A DNA stretch of 64,000 nt, from positions 4,526,001 to 4,590,000 of the forward strand of contig NZ_CP033966.1 in the NCBI RefSeq assembly GCF_003854895.1. Reading direction: 5' to 3'. The translations under genes were made by a program, and so were the position numbers. Within the stretch, counting starts at the first letter, position 1. The number at the start of each line of letters is the position of its first letter. The notes beneath the pieces are model-generated. The model made no database searches. It had not been told where the DNA came from and saw only the letters and a program-made list of their open reading frames with translations. This stretch comes from Pigmentiphaga sp. H8. Lineage in GTDB: Bacteria > Pseudomonadota > Gammaproteobacteria > Burkholderiales > Burkholderiaceae_B. Positions 31,685-40,078 of this stretch are shown piece after piece.

Positions 31685-32844
31685 CCCGCCTCGGCCAGGA
31701 TCTCGGCGCCGTGTTCGCCCAGCTTGGGCGCCGGCCGGGATGGCGCGTCGTCCCGGCCGCTCATGCGGGTGGGATCGGCCAGGTCCCACATCTTCCCCTC
31801 GGTGGGATGATCGACTTCGCGCAGCAGGCCGGAAGCCACGATGTGCGGATCCGAGCGCAGGCTGTCCAGCGTGTTGTAGGGCATGGCCGGAATGTCCGCT
31901 TCCTTCAGCAGGGCCAGCCACTCGGCGGTCGTGCGGCGAGCGATCGCCTCGGCCCGGATGCCGAAGTACTCGCGGCTATGGGCGGCGCGGGCCTGCTTGG
32001 TACTGAAGCGCGGATCGGTCTGCATCTCGGGATGCCCCATGGCGCGCATCAGCGCGAAGGCCTGGGCATCGGTGTTGGTCGTCAGGCAGACGTAGCCGTC
32101 CGACGTCTTGACGGGACTGGCCTGCGGATCGATCAGGCGCAGGTCGCCGGGCGGAGACAGCGGCGGCTCGAAGGTCGCGCCGTACAGATGCTCGCTCAGC
32201 ATCAGGGCCGCCATGTTCTCGAACATGGGCACTTCCACGCACTGGCCTTCGCCGGTGCGCTCGCGCTGGAACAGCGCCATCATGACGGCATTGAGCGCCA
32301 TCAGGCCCACGGTGCGGTCGGCCACGACGTAGGGCACGTAGCGCGGCTGGCCGGTCGCCATCTCGGACAGCGCGGCCACGCCCGCCCCGCCCTGGATGAT
32401 GGAATCGTAGGCGGGCGTGTCGCGGTACGGCCCCGGGCCGAAGCCCACCATCGCGCAATACACCAGCCGGGGGTTGGCGCGCGCCACGCTGCCGTAGTCC
32501 AGCCCCAGGCGCTCGACCGCCTGCGGGCGCATGTTGATCAGCAGCACGTCGGCGCGCGCGACCAGCCGCATCACGGCCTCGCGGCCGCGCGGCTGCTTCA
32601 GGTCGAGCACGATGCTGCGCTTGCCCCGGTTCAGGTGCATGAACTTGCCCGACATGCCGGGCGTGGGGGAAGGCCCGGCAATCCAGCGGATGACGTCGCC
32701 GTCGGCCGCCTCGACCTTGATCACGTCGGCGCCGTGGTCGGCCATGATCTTGGCGGCATACGGCCCGACCACCGCCGAGGTGAGATCGAGGACACGAATG
32801 CCGGACAGGGCGCGCCGGGCGCCGGAAGCGGAAGGATCGGACAT
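31621..32844 (-). CDS. CaiB/BaiF (class III) CoA-transferase family protein
   Basis: Protein of 407 residues. It begins with IRVLDLTSAVVGPYAAKIMADHGADVIKVE, the CaiB N-terminal pattern. The HLNRGKRSIVLDLKQPRG segment follows, then PAYDSIIQGGAG near residue 150, where the Asp is the expected covalent CoA-acceptor residue. Class III enzymes move CoA between an acyl-CoA and a free acid. The gene stands alone on the minus strand between iscS and an iclR gene with which it overlaps tail to tail. Its acid substrate is unknown; the neighbouring Bug and FAH genes suggest carboxylic acid catabolism. Confidence 0.92.
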   Translation of the reverse strand: MSDPSASGARRALSGIRVLDLTSAVVGPYAAKIMADHGADVIKVEAADGDVIRWIAGPSPTPGMSGKFMHLNRGKRSIVLDLKQPRGREAVMRLVARADVLLINMRPQAVERLGLDYGSVARANPRLVYCAMVGFGPGPYRDTPAYDSIIQGGAGVAALSEMATGQPRYVPYVVADRTVGLMALNAVMMALFQRERTGEGQCVEVPMFENMAALMLSEHLYGATFEPPLSPPGDLRLIDPQASPVKTSDGYVCLTTNTDAQAFALMRAMGHPEMQTDPRFSTKQARAAHSREYFGIRAEAIARRTTAEWLALLKEADIPAMPYNTLDSLRSDPHIVASGLLREVDHPTEGKMWDLADPTRMSGRDDAPSRPAPKLGEHGAEILAEAGYSPEEIEALAGTGALGPSSA

Positions 32845-32946
32845 GGCGGAAGGCCGCGCTGCGCGGCCGGAAACAAACGGATCCGCGCAGCATAGCCCCG
32901 CCGGACCGCGGCGTGACGGGCTTTCTTCGGTTATTTCGGCACGCGA

Positions 32947-32964
32947 AACGGCGGCCCCGCCGTT
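32947..32964 (-). terminator. Hairpin downstream of iscS
   Basis: AACGGCGG-CC-CCGCCGTT (32947-32964) is a perfect 8-bp stem with a 2-nt loop, 14 bp past the iscS stop. Only two or three U follow the stem on the minus strand, so intrinsic termination would be weak. Confidence 0.35.
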
Positions 32965-32977
32965 CCGGTCTCGTCCC

Positions 32978-34201
32978 TTAGTGGGCGGCCCACTGGATGG
33001 TGCTCAGGTCCACGCCGTCCTGGTACATCTCCCACAGCGGGCTGAGCTCGCGCAGCTTGGCGACCTTGCCCTTGATCAGATCGACGACGAAATCGACTTC
33101 CTGCTCGGTGGTGAAGCGGCCCAGCGTGAAGCGGATGGAGCTGTGTGCCAGTTCGTCGCTGCGGCCCAGGGCGCGCAGCACGAAGGAAGGCTCCAGCGAC
33201 GCCGAGGTGCAGGCCGACCCCGACGAGACGGCGACGTCCTTGATCGCCATGATGAGCGACTCGCCTTCGACGAAGTTGAAGCTCATGTTGAGGTTGTGCG
33301 GCACGCGGTGTTCGAGGCTGCCGTTCACATAGACTTCCTGCATCTCGGACAGTCCCGCCAGCAGCCGGTCGCGCAGCTTGCCGACGCGCGCCGACTCCAG
33401 CTGCATTTCCAGCCTGGCCAGGCGGAAGGCTTCGCCCATGCCGACGATCTGATGCGTGGCCAGCGTGCCCGAGCGCATGCCGCGCTCGTGGCCGCCGCCG
33501 TGCATCTGCGCCTCGATGCGCACCCGCGGCTTGCGCCGCACGTACAGGGCGCCGATGCCCTTGGGGCCGTAGAGCTTGTGCGCGGTCACCGTCAACAGGT
33601 CGACCGGGAAGGACTGGACATCGATGGGTACCTTGCCCGCGCCCTGCACGGCGTCGCAGTGATACAGCACGCCGCGCTCGCGACAGAGCTTGCCGATGGC
33701 TTCCACGTCCTGGATCACGCCGATCTCGTTGTTGACCAGCATGACCGAGACCAGGATGGTGTCGGGGCGGATGGCCGCCTCCAGGCGCTCGAGCGGCAGC
33801 AGGCCGTCCTCGTCCACGTCCAGGTAGGTGGCCTCGAAGCCCTGGCGCTCGAGTTCGCGGAAGGTGTCCAGGACCGCCTTGTGCTCGGTCTTGACGGTAA
33901 TGATGTGTTTGCCGCGCTCGGCGTAGAAATTCGCCGCGCCCTTGATGGCGAGGTTGTTGCCTTCGGTGGCGCCCGAGGTCCAGACGATCTCGCGCGGATC
34001 GGCGTTCAGCAGCGCCGCGACGTGGCCGCGCGCGGCCTCGACCGCTTCCTCGGCCTCCCAGCCATAGGCGTGGCTGCGCGAGGCGGGATTGCCGAACTTC
34101 TCGTACAGATAGGGCACCATGGCGTCGACGACGCGCGGATCGACCGGCGTCGTGGCGCTGTAGTCCATGTAGACGGGAAGGCGCATGGGGGCTTGGGGCA
34201 T
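32978..34201 (-). CDS. iscS: Cysteine desulfurase IscS (isolated copy)
   Basis: PLP enzyme of up to 407 residues that removes sulfur from cysteine for Fe-S clusters and thionucleosides. It shows the IscS pattern YMDYSATTPVDPRV near residue 11, SGATEGNNLAIKG near 75, TEHKAVLD near 103, HCDAVQGAGK near 180, the PLP lysine in TVTAHKLYGPKG near 208, and the persulfide cysteine in SSGSACTSASLEPS near 330. The Met at residue 6 is an alternative start. Normally iscS sits in an iscR-iscS-iscU-iscA operon. Here neither iscR nor iscU is adjacent, so this may be a second copy. It is nonetheless full length with all key residues. Confidence 0.93.
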   Translation of the reverse strand: MPQAPMRLPVYMDYSATTPVDPRVVDAMVPYLYEKFGNPASRSHAYGWEAEEAVEAARGHVAALLNADPREIVWTSGATEGNNLAIKGAANFYAERGKHIITVKTEHKAVLDTFRELERQGFEATYLDVDEDGLLPLERLEAAIRPDTILVSVMLVNNEIGVIQDVEAIGKLCRERGVLYHCDAVQGAGKVPIDVQSFPVDLLTVTAHKLYGPKGIGALYVRRKPRVRIEAQMHGGGHERGMRSGTLATHQIVGMGEAFRLARLEMQLESARVGKLRDRLLAGLSEMQEVYVNGSLEHRVPHNLNMSFNFVEGESLIMAIKDVAVSSGSACTSASLEPSFVLRALGRSDELAHSSIRFTLGRFTTEQEVDFVVDLIKGKVAKLRELSPLWEMYQDGVDLSTIQWAAH

Positions 34202-34309
34202 GTTTCGCTCCTGGAACGTGCGGTATTGCAGATGGCCGCCATAGTAGCCTGCCCCTCCTTCCCATAAGGTAATACCCCGGCTGCCAGCATTGACACCCGG
34301 GCCCGCGGC

Positions 34310-34852
34310 CTAGCCCAGCGACGCGACGAAGCGACGCTCCCATTCCTCGCGCGGCATGAAGGTCGGGTCCTGCCGGCACAGGCGTTCGGTCTGCTCCAGC
34401 AGCACGGAATCGGGCAGGTCCAGGTCGAGCGGATCGCCATGCGGCTGGGCCACGTGGTAGGGAGTATCCATATAGACCTCGACGGTATTGCCCTCGATGT
34501 CCGAAAAATAGATGGACAGCGCGTTGCCGTGGTTCAGGCCGCGCATGCCGGTCGCGCCCTGGGCCAGGGCATCGCGGTGGATGCGCCGCAGGTCGTCGAT
34601 GGCCGGCACCTTGAACGACATCTGCATCACGGTGCTGAAGGTAGCGTCCGCGGGCCGGCCCGATGCCAGCACGAGCTGATGGTGCTGCTCGGGCCGCGCG
34701 CTCAGGAAGACCAGGGTGTTGCGGAACGTGGATCCCTCGCCCCGGTCGGTCTCCTTCAGGCCGAACACCCGCGTGTAGAAAGCCACCATGCGCTCCACGT
34801 CGTGCACGTAGATGCCGAAATGGGACAAGCTGGGCAATGCCGATACCGCCAT
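34310..34852 (-). CDS. VOC family protein (glyoxalase / extradiol dioxygenase-like)
   Basis: Protein of 180 residues with one vicinal-oxygen-chelate module. The N-terminal SLSHFGIYVHDVERMVAFYTRVFGL carries the first metal-type His (near residue 11). HQLVLASGRP near 60 and GNTVEVYMDTPYHV near 130 carry further candidate ligands (His, Glu). The extra C-terminal PREEWERRF tail is common in dioxygenase-like VOC proteins of degradation clusters. It is the last gene of a five-gene minus-strand operon with FAH, Bug, quinone oxidoreductase and DUF1185 genes, 25 bp after the last of these. It may open or rearrange an aromatic intermediate upstream of the FAH-type hydrolase. Confidence 0.82.
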   Translation of the reverse strand: MAVSALPSLSHFGIYVHDVERMVAFYTRVFGLKETDRGEGSTFRNTLVFLSARPEQHHQLVLASGRPADATFSTVMQMSFKVPAIDDLRRIHRDALAQGATGMRGLNHGNALSIYFSDIEGNTVEVYMDTPYHVAQPHGDPLDLDLPDSVLLEQTERLCRQDPTFMPREEWERRFVASLG

Positions 34853-34877
34853 GGGTTTCTCCCTTATCCGTCCATCG

Positions 34878-35459
34878 TCAGCGCAGGCCGTCGTGGCCCT
34901 GTACGTCCCGGGCAGCCAGCCCGCCCAGCCGCGCATGGACGCGCCCTCCCGTGGCCATCGCCAGGCCGAACAGGATCTCGTCGCGCCGCGGTGCATCCCA
35001 CAGGGTCATCTCGGCCACGCCGAAATGGCTGCGCACGAAGGCTGCCTGGGTATGGCCCAGCGGGATCATCAGCCGCGTTCCCGCGTGGCCGATGGTCTTG
35101 GCGGCGGGCACGATGGCCTTGCGCTCGCCCAGCACTTCGCGCATGGCCCAGCCTCCCGCCTCGTGCCAGACGGCGCCGTGTTCCAGTTCACCATCCTCGC
35201 CCACGATCGCGCCCTTGCCATAGGCTTGCACGTTCGCGGCCCCGCCCAACGCGTCGGCCAACTGGCGCGACAGGTTGCGCCCCAGCTCGCGCAGCGCCTG
35301 CATGAAGGGCAGCAGGTCGGGCTCGTAGCGGCCTGCGTAGGGGTTGGCGACCACGGCCAGCGCCGTGCCCACCCGCAGCGGCGTCGCCGCCGCGGGGCCG
35401 CGTTCGTGCAGGATGGTTTCGATGGACAACTGGGTCTTGCGAACGGCAACGAGCGGCAT
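34878..35459 (-). CDS. Amino acid synthesis family protein (PF06684 / DUF1185)
   Basis: Protein of 193 residues matching the small DUF1185 family known from Bordetella and other betaproteobacteria; no reaction has been established that I can name. Visible conserved stretches are VRKTQLSIETILHERGP at the start, VANPYAGRYEPDLLPFMQ near residue 37, and the GKGAIVGEDGELEHGAVWHE segment near 80. IGHAGTRLMIPLGH and the WDAPRRDEILFGLAMATGGR tail follow. It lies between the quinone oxidoreductase gene (16 bp) and the VOC gene (25 bp). Several family genes lie in catabolic operons. The family name may mislead; I assign no function. Confidence 0.8.
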   Translation of the reverse strand: MPLVAVRKTQLSIETILHERGPAAATPLRVGTALAVVANPYAGRYEPDLLPFMQALRELGRNLSRQLADALGGAANVQAYGKGAIVGEDGELEHGAVWHEAGGWAMREVLGERKAIVPAAKTIGHAGTRLMIPLGHTQAAFVRSHFGVAEMTLWDAPRRDEILFGLAMATGGRVHARLGGLAARDVQGHDGLR

Positions 35460-35475
35460 GAGGATTCCTAGGGTG

Positions 35476-36468
35476 TCAGGGGATCAGGATGATCTTGCCT
35501 ATGGTTTCGCCGGCGTCGAGGATGCGATGGGCATCCCGGACGGCGTCCAGCGGCATGCGGGTGGCCGCGGGCGGCGTGATGCGCCCTTCGGCCAACAGGC
35601 CGATCAGGCCTTCCGTGGAGGCGCGCCGCGTGGCGCGATCGTGGTCGAAGCTATGGATGGAGAAACAGCGCAAGGCCAGGCTGCGGCCCACCAGCTTGCG
35701 CAGCTCCCCGAAAATCTCCGGCTGCGGCGGTCCGCCCACGATGTTGTAGGACACAGCCATGCCGAAGGGAGCCAGCGCGTGCAGGCAGTCCACCAGGATG
35801 CCCGCGCCGATGTGATCCAGGGCCAGGTCCACGCCTTCGCCGCCGGTCAGCGCCATGACGCGCTCCGGGATGGACTCCCGCAGGCGATCGATCACGTGCG
35901 CGGCCCCCATGGCGGTGGCGAAGGCCGCCTTCTCGTCGGAACTGACCACGCCGATGACCTCGCTGCCCTGCAGCCGGGCCAGCTGGATCACGGCCGAGGC
36001 CACGCCGCCGGCGGCGCCGGTCAGCAGGACGCGGCGCGCCCGTACACCGGGGTTGCAGCGATTCAGCAGCGCATCGGCCATCAGGAAATTGGGCAGGCTG
36101 AGCGCGGCCTCGAAGGAGATCGCCGCCGGCAGTTCGAACGGCGCATCGGCCGGCACGCAGATCGCTTCGGCATAGCAGCCGCCGCGCTGGACCAGTTCCC
36201 GCGCGCTGACCAGCACGCGCCGGCCGGCCAGTTCCGGCGCGACGCCTTCGCCCACCGCGTCGATCACGCCGGCCATCTCGCCCCCCGGCGTCGCCGGCAG
36301 CGGCGGCATCCATTTATAGGTGCCGTTGCGCATCAGCACGTCGGGGCGGCCCACGCCGATGGCGCGCGCCGCGACGCGGACCTGGCCCGGCCCGGGCACG
36401 GGCGCCGGCACGTTGGCGATGACGAGCGCGTCGGGCCCGCCGGGCTGGTGGATCTGTACGAGTTTCAC
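35476..36468 (-). CDS. Quinone oxidoreductase-type medium-chain dehydrogenase/reductase
   Basis: NAD(P)H-dependent oxidoreductase of 330 residues. It has the MDR substrate domain (MLPATPGGEMAGVIDAVGEGV near residue 60) and a nucleotide-binding domain with LLTGAAGGVASAVIQLARLQG near 147 and VIGVVSSDEKAAFA near 170. The zinc-binding cysteines of true alcohol dehydrogenases are missing, placing it with the zinc-free quinone and enone reductases. It lies 35 bp after a Bug gene and 16 bp before DUF1185 in a GntR-linked operon. It may reduce an unsaturated ketone or quinone in that pathway. Confidence 0.88.
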   Translation of the reverse strand: MKLVQIHQPGGPDALVIANVPAPVPGPGQVRVAARAIGVGRPDVLMRNGTYKWMPPLPATPGGEMAGVIDAVGEGVAPELAGRRVLVSARELVQRGGCYAEAICVPADAPFELPAAISFEAALSLPNFLMADALLNRCNPGVRARRVLLTGAAGGVASAVIQLARLQGSEVIGVVSSDEKAAFATAMGAAHVIDRLRESIPERVMALTGGEGVDLALDHIGAGILVDCLHALAPFGMAVSYNIVGGPPQPEIFGELRKLVGRSLALRCFSIHSFDHDRATRRASTEGLIGLLAEGRITPPAATRMPLDAVRDAHRILDAGETIGKIILIP

Positions 36469-36503
36469 GGTTCCATGCCTTGGAGTCTAGGAGTGGCCGC
36501 AGT

Positions 36504-37472
36504 TTAGAGCCGGGGTATGTTCTTGTCCCTGGCCACGGCCAGGTAGCGGTCGATCTCGCCGGCGATGCGGCGCTTCATCGCATCCGGCGAACTTGGCGCG
36601 ACCGCGCCGCCCATCTGTTCCAGCCGGGACTGCACCTCGGGCGCCGCCAGCGCCTTGCGCAACTCGGCGTTCAGGCGGTCCACCACGGCGGCCGGCGTCC
36701 TGGCCGGCGCGGCCAGGCCCGCCCACGAACTGACGTCGAAACCCGCGAAGCCCGACTCGTCCAGCGTCGGCACGTCCTTCAGGCCACTCCAGCGCTCGCG
36801 GCTAGTGACGGCCAGCACGCGTACGGTCCCGGCCTTGAGCTGCGGCACGGCCACGGTGGCCGTGTCGATGACGAAATCCACTTCTCCGCCCAGCAGGCCG
36901 GTCAGCGCCGCGGCGCCGCCGCGATAGGGTACGTGCAGCAGCGGCACGCCCGCCTGCGCGGCCAGCAGTTCGCCCGTCAGGTGCTGGGTCGTGCCCACGC
37001 CGGCCGATCCGTACGTGACGCCGCCGCTGCGCCGCTTCATCGCTTGCAGCAGGTCGTCCATGTTCCGGTAAGGCGCATCGCGCTTGACCATGATGAAGAA
37101 CGGAAAATCCATCACGGTCGAGATCATCGAGAAATCGTTGACCGGATCGAAGCCCAGCTTGTCGCTCAGCGCGCCTGCCACGCTGTGGCCGCCCATGAGC
37201 ATGACCAGCGTATGGCCGTCGGGCGCCGACTTCGCCACCGACTGCGAGGCGATGTTGCCGCCCGCGCCCGTGCGCGGCTCGATCACGACGGGTACGCCCA
37301 GGTTCCTGGACAGCTCCTGGCCGACCACCCGGGAAATGATGTCGGCGTTGCCGCCCGCCGCGTAGCCATGCACGATGCGCACGGCCTGCCCCGGCTGCGG
37401 GAAATCGCCGGCGTGCGCGGTCCCCGCGGCGGCCAGGCAAGCGCCCGCCGCCACCCATCTCCACATGCGCAT
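36504..37472 (-). CDS. Bug/TctC-family periplasmic solute-binding protein, copy 4
   Basis: Receptor of 322 residues. The signal peptide (MRMWRWVAAGACLAAAGTAHA) is followed by FPQPGQAVRIVHGYAAGGNADIISR, a slightly unusual Bug signature in which the customary ypxkPIRxivPfxPGG reads as a GYAAGGNAD form. VVIEPRTGAGGNIASQSVAKS near residue 65 is typical. It lies 67 bp after the FAH gene and 35 bp before the quinone oxidoreductase gene in an operon divergent from a GntR regulator. The same regulator-hydrolase-Bug order is repeated at 59439-62218. The ligand is probably the pathway substrate, possibly an aromatic acid. Confidence 0.92.
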   Translation of the reverse strand: MRMWRWVAAGACLAAAGTAHAGDFPQPGQAVRIVHGYAAGGNADIISRVVGQELSRNLGVPVVIEPRTGAGGNIASQSVAKSAPDGHTLVMLMGGHSVAGALSDKLGFDPVNDFSMISTVMDFPFFIMVKRDAPYRNMDDLLQAMKRRSGGVTYGSAGVGTTQHLTGELLAAQAGVPLLHVPYRGGAAALTGLLGGEVDFVIDTATVAVPQLKAGTVRVLAVTSRERWSGLKDVPTLDESGFAGFDVSSWAGLAAPARTPAAVVDRLNAELRKALAAPEVQSRLEQMGGAVAPSSPDAMKRRIAGEIDRYLAVARDKNIPRL

Positions 37473-37539
37473 GATGTCTCCTCCTGGTTCTTGTAGGAAT
37501 GGATCGGGCGCCGGCTGCGCGGACGGCGCCCCGGGGGCG

Positions 37540-38382
37540 CTACTCGTCCATGACCGGGTTCACCAGTTCTCCGATCCGGGTCACTTCGATGCGCACGCTG
37601 TCCCCCTGCTTGAGCAACAGCGGCGGCGTGCGCTTGAAGCCTATGCCGCTGGGCGTGCCGGTCGCCAGGATGTCGCCCGGATTCCAGGGCAGCGCCTGCG
37701 AGACATAGGCGATCAGATGGGGAATGTCGAAGGCGAGCTCGTCGAGCCGGCCTTCCTGGACTTGTTCGCCGTTCACGTAGGTGCGCAGCTCCAGCTCGCG
37801 GTAGTCGGCGATCTCGTCGGCCGTCACCATCCAGGGACCGAGCGGCCCGCTGGCGGCGAAGTTCTTGCCCATGCCGTATTGATGGGTGTGGAACTGCCAG
37901 TCGCGCACCGACGCGTCGTTGAAGATGGTGTAGCCCGCGACATGGGACATGGCGTCGCCGGGCGCGATATGACGTCCGCCCTTGCCGATCACCACGGCCA
38001 GTTCGCCCTCGTAGTCGAACTGGTCCGACACGCGGGGCCGCCGGAGCGGCTGCCCGGCGCCGATCAGAGTGTCGGCGAACCGGTGGAAGATGACCGGATG
38101 CTTGCCGACCGTGCGGCCGGCCTCGGCGGCATGGGCCACGTAGTTGATGCCCACGCAGATGATCTTGCTGGGCTCGGGAATGACGGGCATCAACTGGACC
38201 TCGGCCAGCGAGCAATCCGCCGCCAGCCGCGCCGACAGCGCCCGGGCCTGATCCTGCATGCCGCGCGCCAGCAGCGTGCGCAGGTCGGGAGCGTCCAGCC
38301 GCCCCCCCAGCTCCACGATGCCGCCGTCCTTGACCACGCCGTAGCCGGCCCGCCCATTCCTGAGGAAAGAAACGAATCGCAT
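37540..38382 (-). CDS. Fumarylacetoacetate hydrolase family protein, copy 1
   Basis: Protein of 280 residues with the FAH C-terminal fold. The N-terminal MRFVSFLRNGRAGYGVV domain precedes KIICVGINYVAHAAEAG near residue 70. The catalytic core has DQFDYEGELAVVIGKGGRHI near 113 (Glu ligands) and GYTIFNDASVRDWQFH near 145. PGDILATGTPSGIGF near 240 completes the metal-site region. Such enzymes hydrolyse or decarboxylate 3-acylpyruvates and ring-fission products. The ATG at 38382 follows AAAAAAGGAGCATGC. It is the first gene of a five-gene operon divergent from gntR, with a perfect inverted repeat in the promoter. Confidence 0.9.
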   Translation of the reverse strand: MRFVSFLRNGRAGYGVVKDGGIVELGGRLDAPDLRTLLARGMQDQARALSARLAADCSLAEVQLMPVIPEPSKIICVGINYVAHAAEAGRTVGKHPVIFHRFADTLIGAGQPLRRPRVSDQFDYEGELAVVIGKGGRHIAPGDAMSHVAGYTIFNDASVRDWQFHTHQYGMGKNFAASGPLGPWMVTADEIADYRELELRTYVNGEQVQEGRLDELAFDIPHLIAYVSQALPWNPGDILATGTPSGIGFKRTPPLLLKQGDSVRIEVTRIGELVNPVMDE

Positions 38383-38393
38383 GCATGCTCCTT

Positions 38394-38442
38394 TTTTATG
38401 CATATTTTTATTTATTATGCATAAAACTCGGTTTGTGCGCAA
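38394..38442. promoter_or_regulatory. GntR operator (perfect 11-bp inverted repeat) overlapping the FAH promoter
   Basis: TTTTATGCATA (38394-38404) and TATGCATAAAA (38416-38426) are exact inverted arms with an 11-bp spacer. On the minus strand a -35 TTGCGC (38442-38437) and a -10 CATAAT (38419-38414), 17 bp apart, overlap the distal arm. The other arm abuts the FAH Shine-Dalgarno. A bound dimer would block initiation. The site lies in the 85-bp gap shared with gntR, so autoregulation is also likely. Confidence 0.7.
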
Positions 38443-38467
38443 CATCCGTTTCTGGCATAGTCGCCGC

Positions 38468-39169
38468 ATGATCCAGGAGACCCCCGCCGCCGAGGCGCTG
38501 CCGCTGACCGAGCAGGCTTATCTCGCCCTGCGCCGGGCCATCGTGCGCGGCGACTTCGAGCCGGGACAGCGCCTGCGCGTGGAAGAACTGCAACGTCGCT
38601 TCGGGCTCAGCAGCAGTCCGCTGCGGGAAGCCCTGAGCCGGCTGGTGCAGCAGGGATTGGTCCGGACGCTGGAGAACCGCGGCTTTCGCGTCGCGCCCAT
38701 CCATGCCGACGCGATGCGCGACCTGACCCGCCTGCGGCTGATGATCGAAACCGAGACCCTGCGCGACGCCATCGAACACGGCGACGACCTCTGGGAAGGC
38801 CGGGTCGTGGCGGCCCACCACAACCTGGCCCTGGTCGAAAAGCGCCTGGCGTCCGGCCCCGTGGTGCTGGACGACGACTGGTCCGACCGCCATCGATCCC
38901 TGCACCTGGGCATCTATTCGGCTTGCAGTTCGCCGCTGCTGCTGGGGCTGGTCGAGAACCTGTTCGACCAGGCGGAGCGTTTCCGCCGCTTCTCGGCCCG
39001 CCACCGACAGACCGACCGCAGCAAGAACGACGAACACCAGCGCATCGTCGACGCGGTGCTGGCGCGCGACACCGACCGCGCGGTCGAACTGCTGCGCCGT
39101 CACATCGGCGGCACCGAGCGCAACGTGCTCGACGCCCTCCAGGCCATGGAGACCGCGCCCGCCTCCTGA
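38468..39169 (+). CDS. GntR-family (FCD domain) transcriptional regulator, copy 1
   Basis: Regulator of 233 residues. The N-terminal winged helix-turn-helix (EQAYLALRRAIVRGDFEPGQRL to LSSSPLREALSRLVQQGLV, residues 15-70) precedes an all-helical FCD effector domain. That domain carries the usual metal-type His residues in DDDWSDRHRSLHLGIYS near 145 and DEHQRIVDAV near 195. The ATG at 38468 is preceded by CATAGTCGCCGC with no strong Shine-Dalgarno. It is divergent from the FAH-Bug-oxidoreductase operon across an 85-bp gap holding a perfect 11-bp inverted repeat, so it most likely represses that operon until the effector acid is present. Confidence 0.92.
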   Translation: MIQETPAAEALPLTEQAYLALRRAIVRGDFEPGQRLRVEELQRRFGLSSSPLREALSRLVQQGLVRTLENRGFRVAPIHADAMRDLTRLRLMIETETLRDAIEHGDDLWEGRVVAAHHNLALVEKRLASGPVVLDDDWSDRHRSLHLGIYSACSSPLLLGLVENLFDQAERFRRFSARHRQTDRSKNDEHQRIVDAVLARDTDRAVELLRRHIGGTERNVLDALQAMETAPAS

Positions 39170-39307
39170 CGGCCGCACGCTAAACAAACCCAAACACCGC
39201 GCCATGCGTTGCGCAAATGCCTCATAGAATCACGGCGCGATTGCGCACGAAACGCAGTGGGAGCATGCTCCGCGTGCTACTCGACCATTGCACGACATGG
39301 GGGATAT

Positions 39308-40003
39308 ATGAGCAAAAAGCTTTGCGCGGAATTCCTGGGTACGTTCTGGCTGGTATTGGGTGGCTGCGGCAGCGCGGTCCTGGCCGCGGCGTTTCCGGAG
39401 CTGGGCATAGGATTCGCCGGCGTCGCGCTGGCCTTCGGCCTGACGGTGGTAACCATGGCCTACGCGGTCGGACACATCTCCGGCGGGCACTTCAACCCGG
39501 CGGTCACGGTAGGCCTGGTCGCCGGCGGCCGTCTCCCGGCCAAGGACGCCGTGCCCTACATCATCGCCCAGGTCGTGGGCGGCCTCGCCGCCGGCGGGGT
39601 CCTGTACCTGATCGCCAGCGGCAAGGCGGGCTTCGATGCCAGCGCCGGCTTCGCCTCCAACGGCTACGGCGAACACTCCCCCGGCGGCTATACGCTGGCC
39701 GCGGCGGTCGTCTGCGAACTGGTGCTGACGGCCTTCTTCCTGATCGTGATCCACGGCGCGACCGACAAGCGCGCGCCCGCCGGCATGGCGCCGCTGGCCA
39801 TCGGCCTGACGCTCACCCTCATCCACCTGATCAGCATCCCGGTCACCAACACCTCGGTCAACCCCGCCCGCAGCACCGGCGTGGCCGTGTACCAGGGCAG
39901 CTGGGCGCTGGAACAGCTGTGGGTATTCTGGCTCGTGCCGCTGGTCGGCGGCGCGATCGGCGGACTGATCTACCGGCACCTGCTGGAAAAAGAAACGAAC
40001 TGA
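39308..40003 (+). CDS. aqpZ: Aquaporin Z
   Basis: Inner-membrane water channel of 231 residues. Six hydrophobic helices and the two half-helices with NPA motifs are visible: GGHFNPAVTVGL at residues 59-70 and TSVNPARSTGVAV near 185. The second motif is followed by Arg, the selectivity-filter arginine, and helix 2 keeps AYAVGHISGGHFN, typical of AqpZ rather than glycerol facilitators. The ATG at 39308 is preceded by GGGGGATAT. It stands alone with a hairpin after its stop. The 138-bp upstream gap shows no convincing promoter by eye. Confidence 0.95.
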   Translation: MSKKLCAEFLGTFWLVLGGCGSAVLAAAFPELGIGFAGVALAFGLTVVTMAYAVGHISGGHFNPAVTVGLVAGGRLPAKDAVPYIIAQVVGGLAAGGVLYLIASGKAGFDASAGFASNGYGEHSPGGYTLAAAVVCELVLTAFFLIVIHGATDKRAPAGMAPLAIGLTLTLIHLISIPVTNTSVNPARSTGVAVYQGSWALEQLWVFWLVPLVGGAIGGLIYRHLLEKETN

Positions 40004-40036
40004 CACCGGGCGTTCTCGAAGCACGGCGATAATGGC

Positions 40037-40058
40037 GGGCGGGGAAGCTTCCCCGCCC
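40037..40058 (+). terminator. Perfect palindromic hairpin after aqpZ
   Basis: A 22-bp perfect palindrome, GGGCGGGGAAG followed by its exact complement, begins 33 bp after the aqpZ stop and ends 20 bp before the VanZ-like gene. Only TT follows, so it is at best a weak intrinsic terminator or a shared barrier. Confidence 0.4.
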
Positions 40059-40078
40059 TTCGCCTACTTCGGACACCG

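Noticed and set aside
34202..34309. Possible IscR-type operator upstream of iscS
   Set aside because: The 108-bp gap shows no convincing type 1 or type 2 IscR site or promoter by eye.
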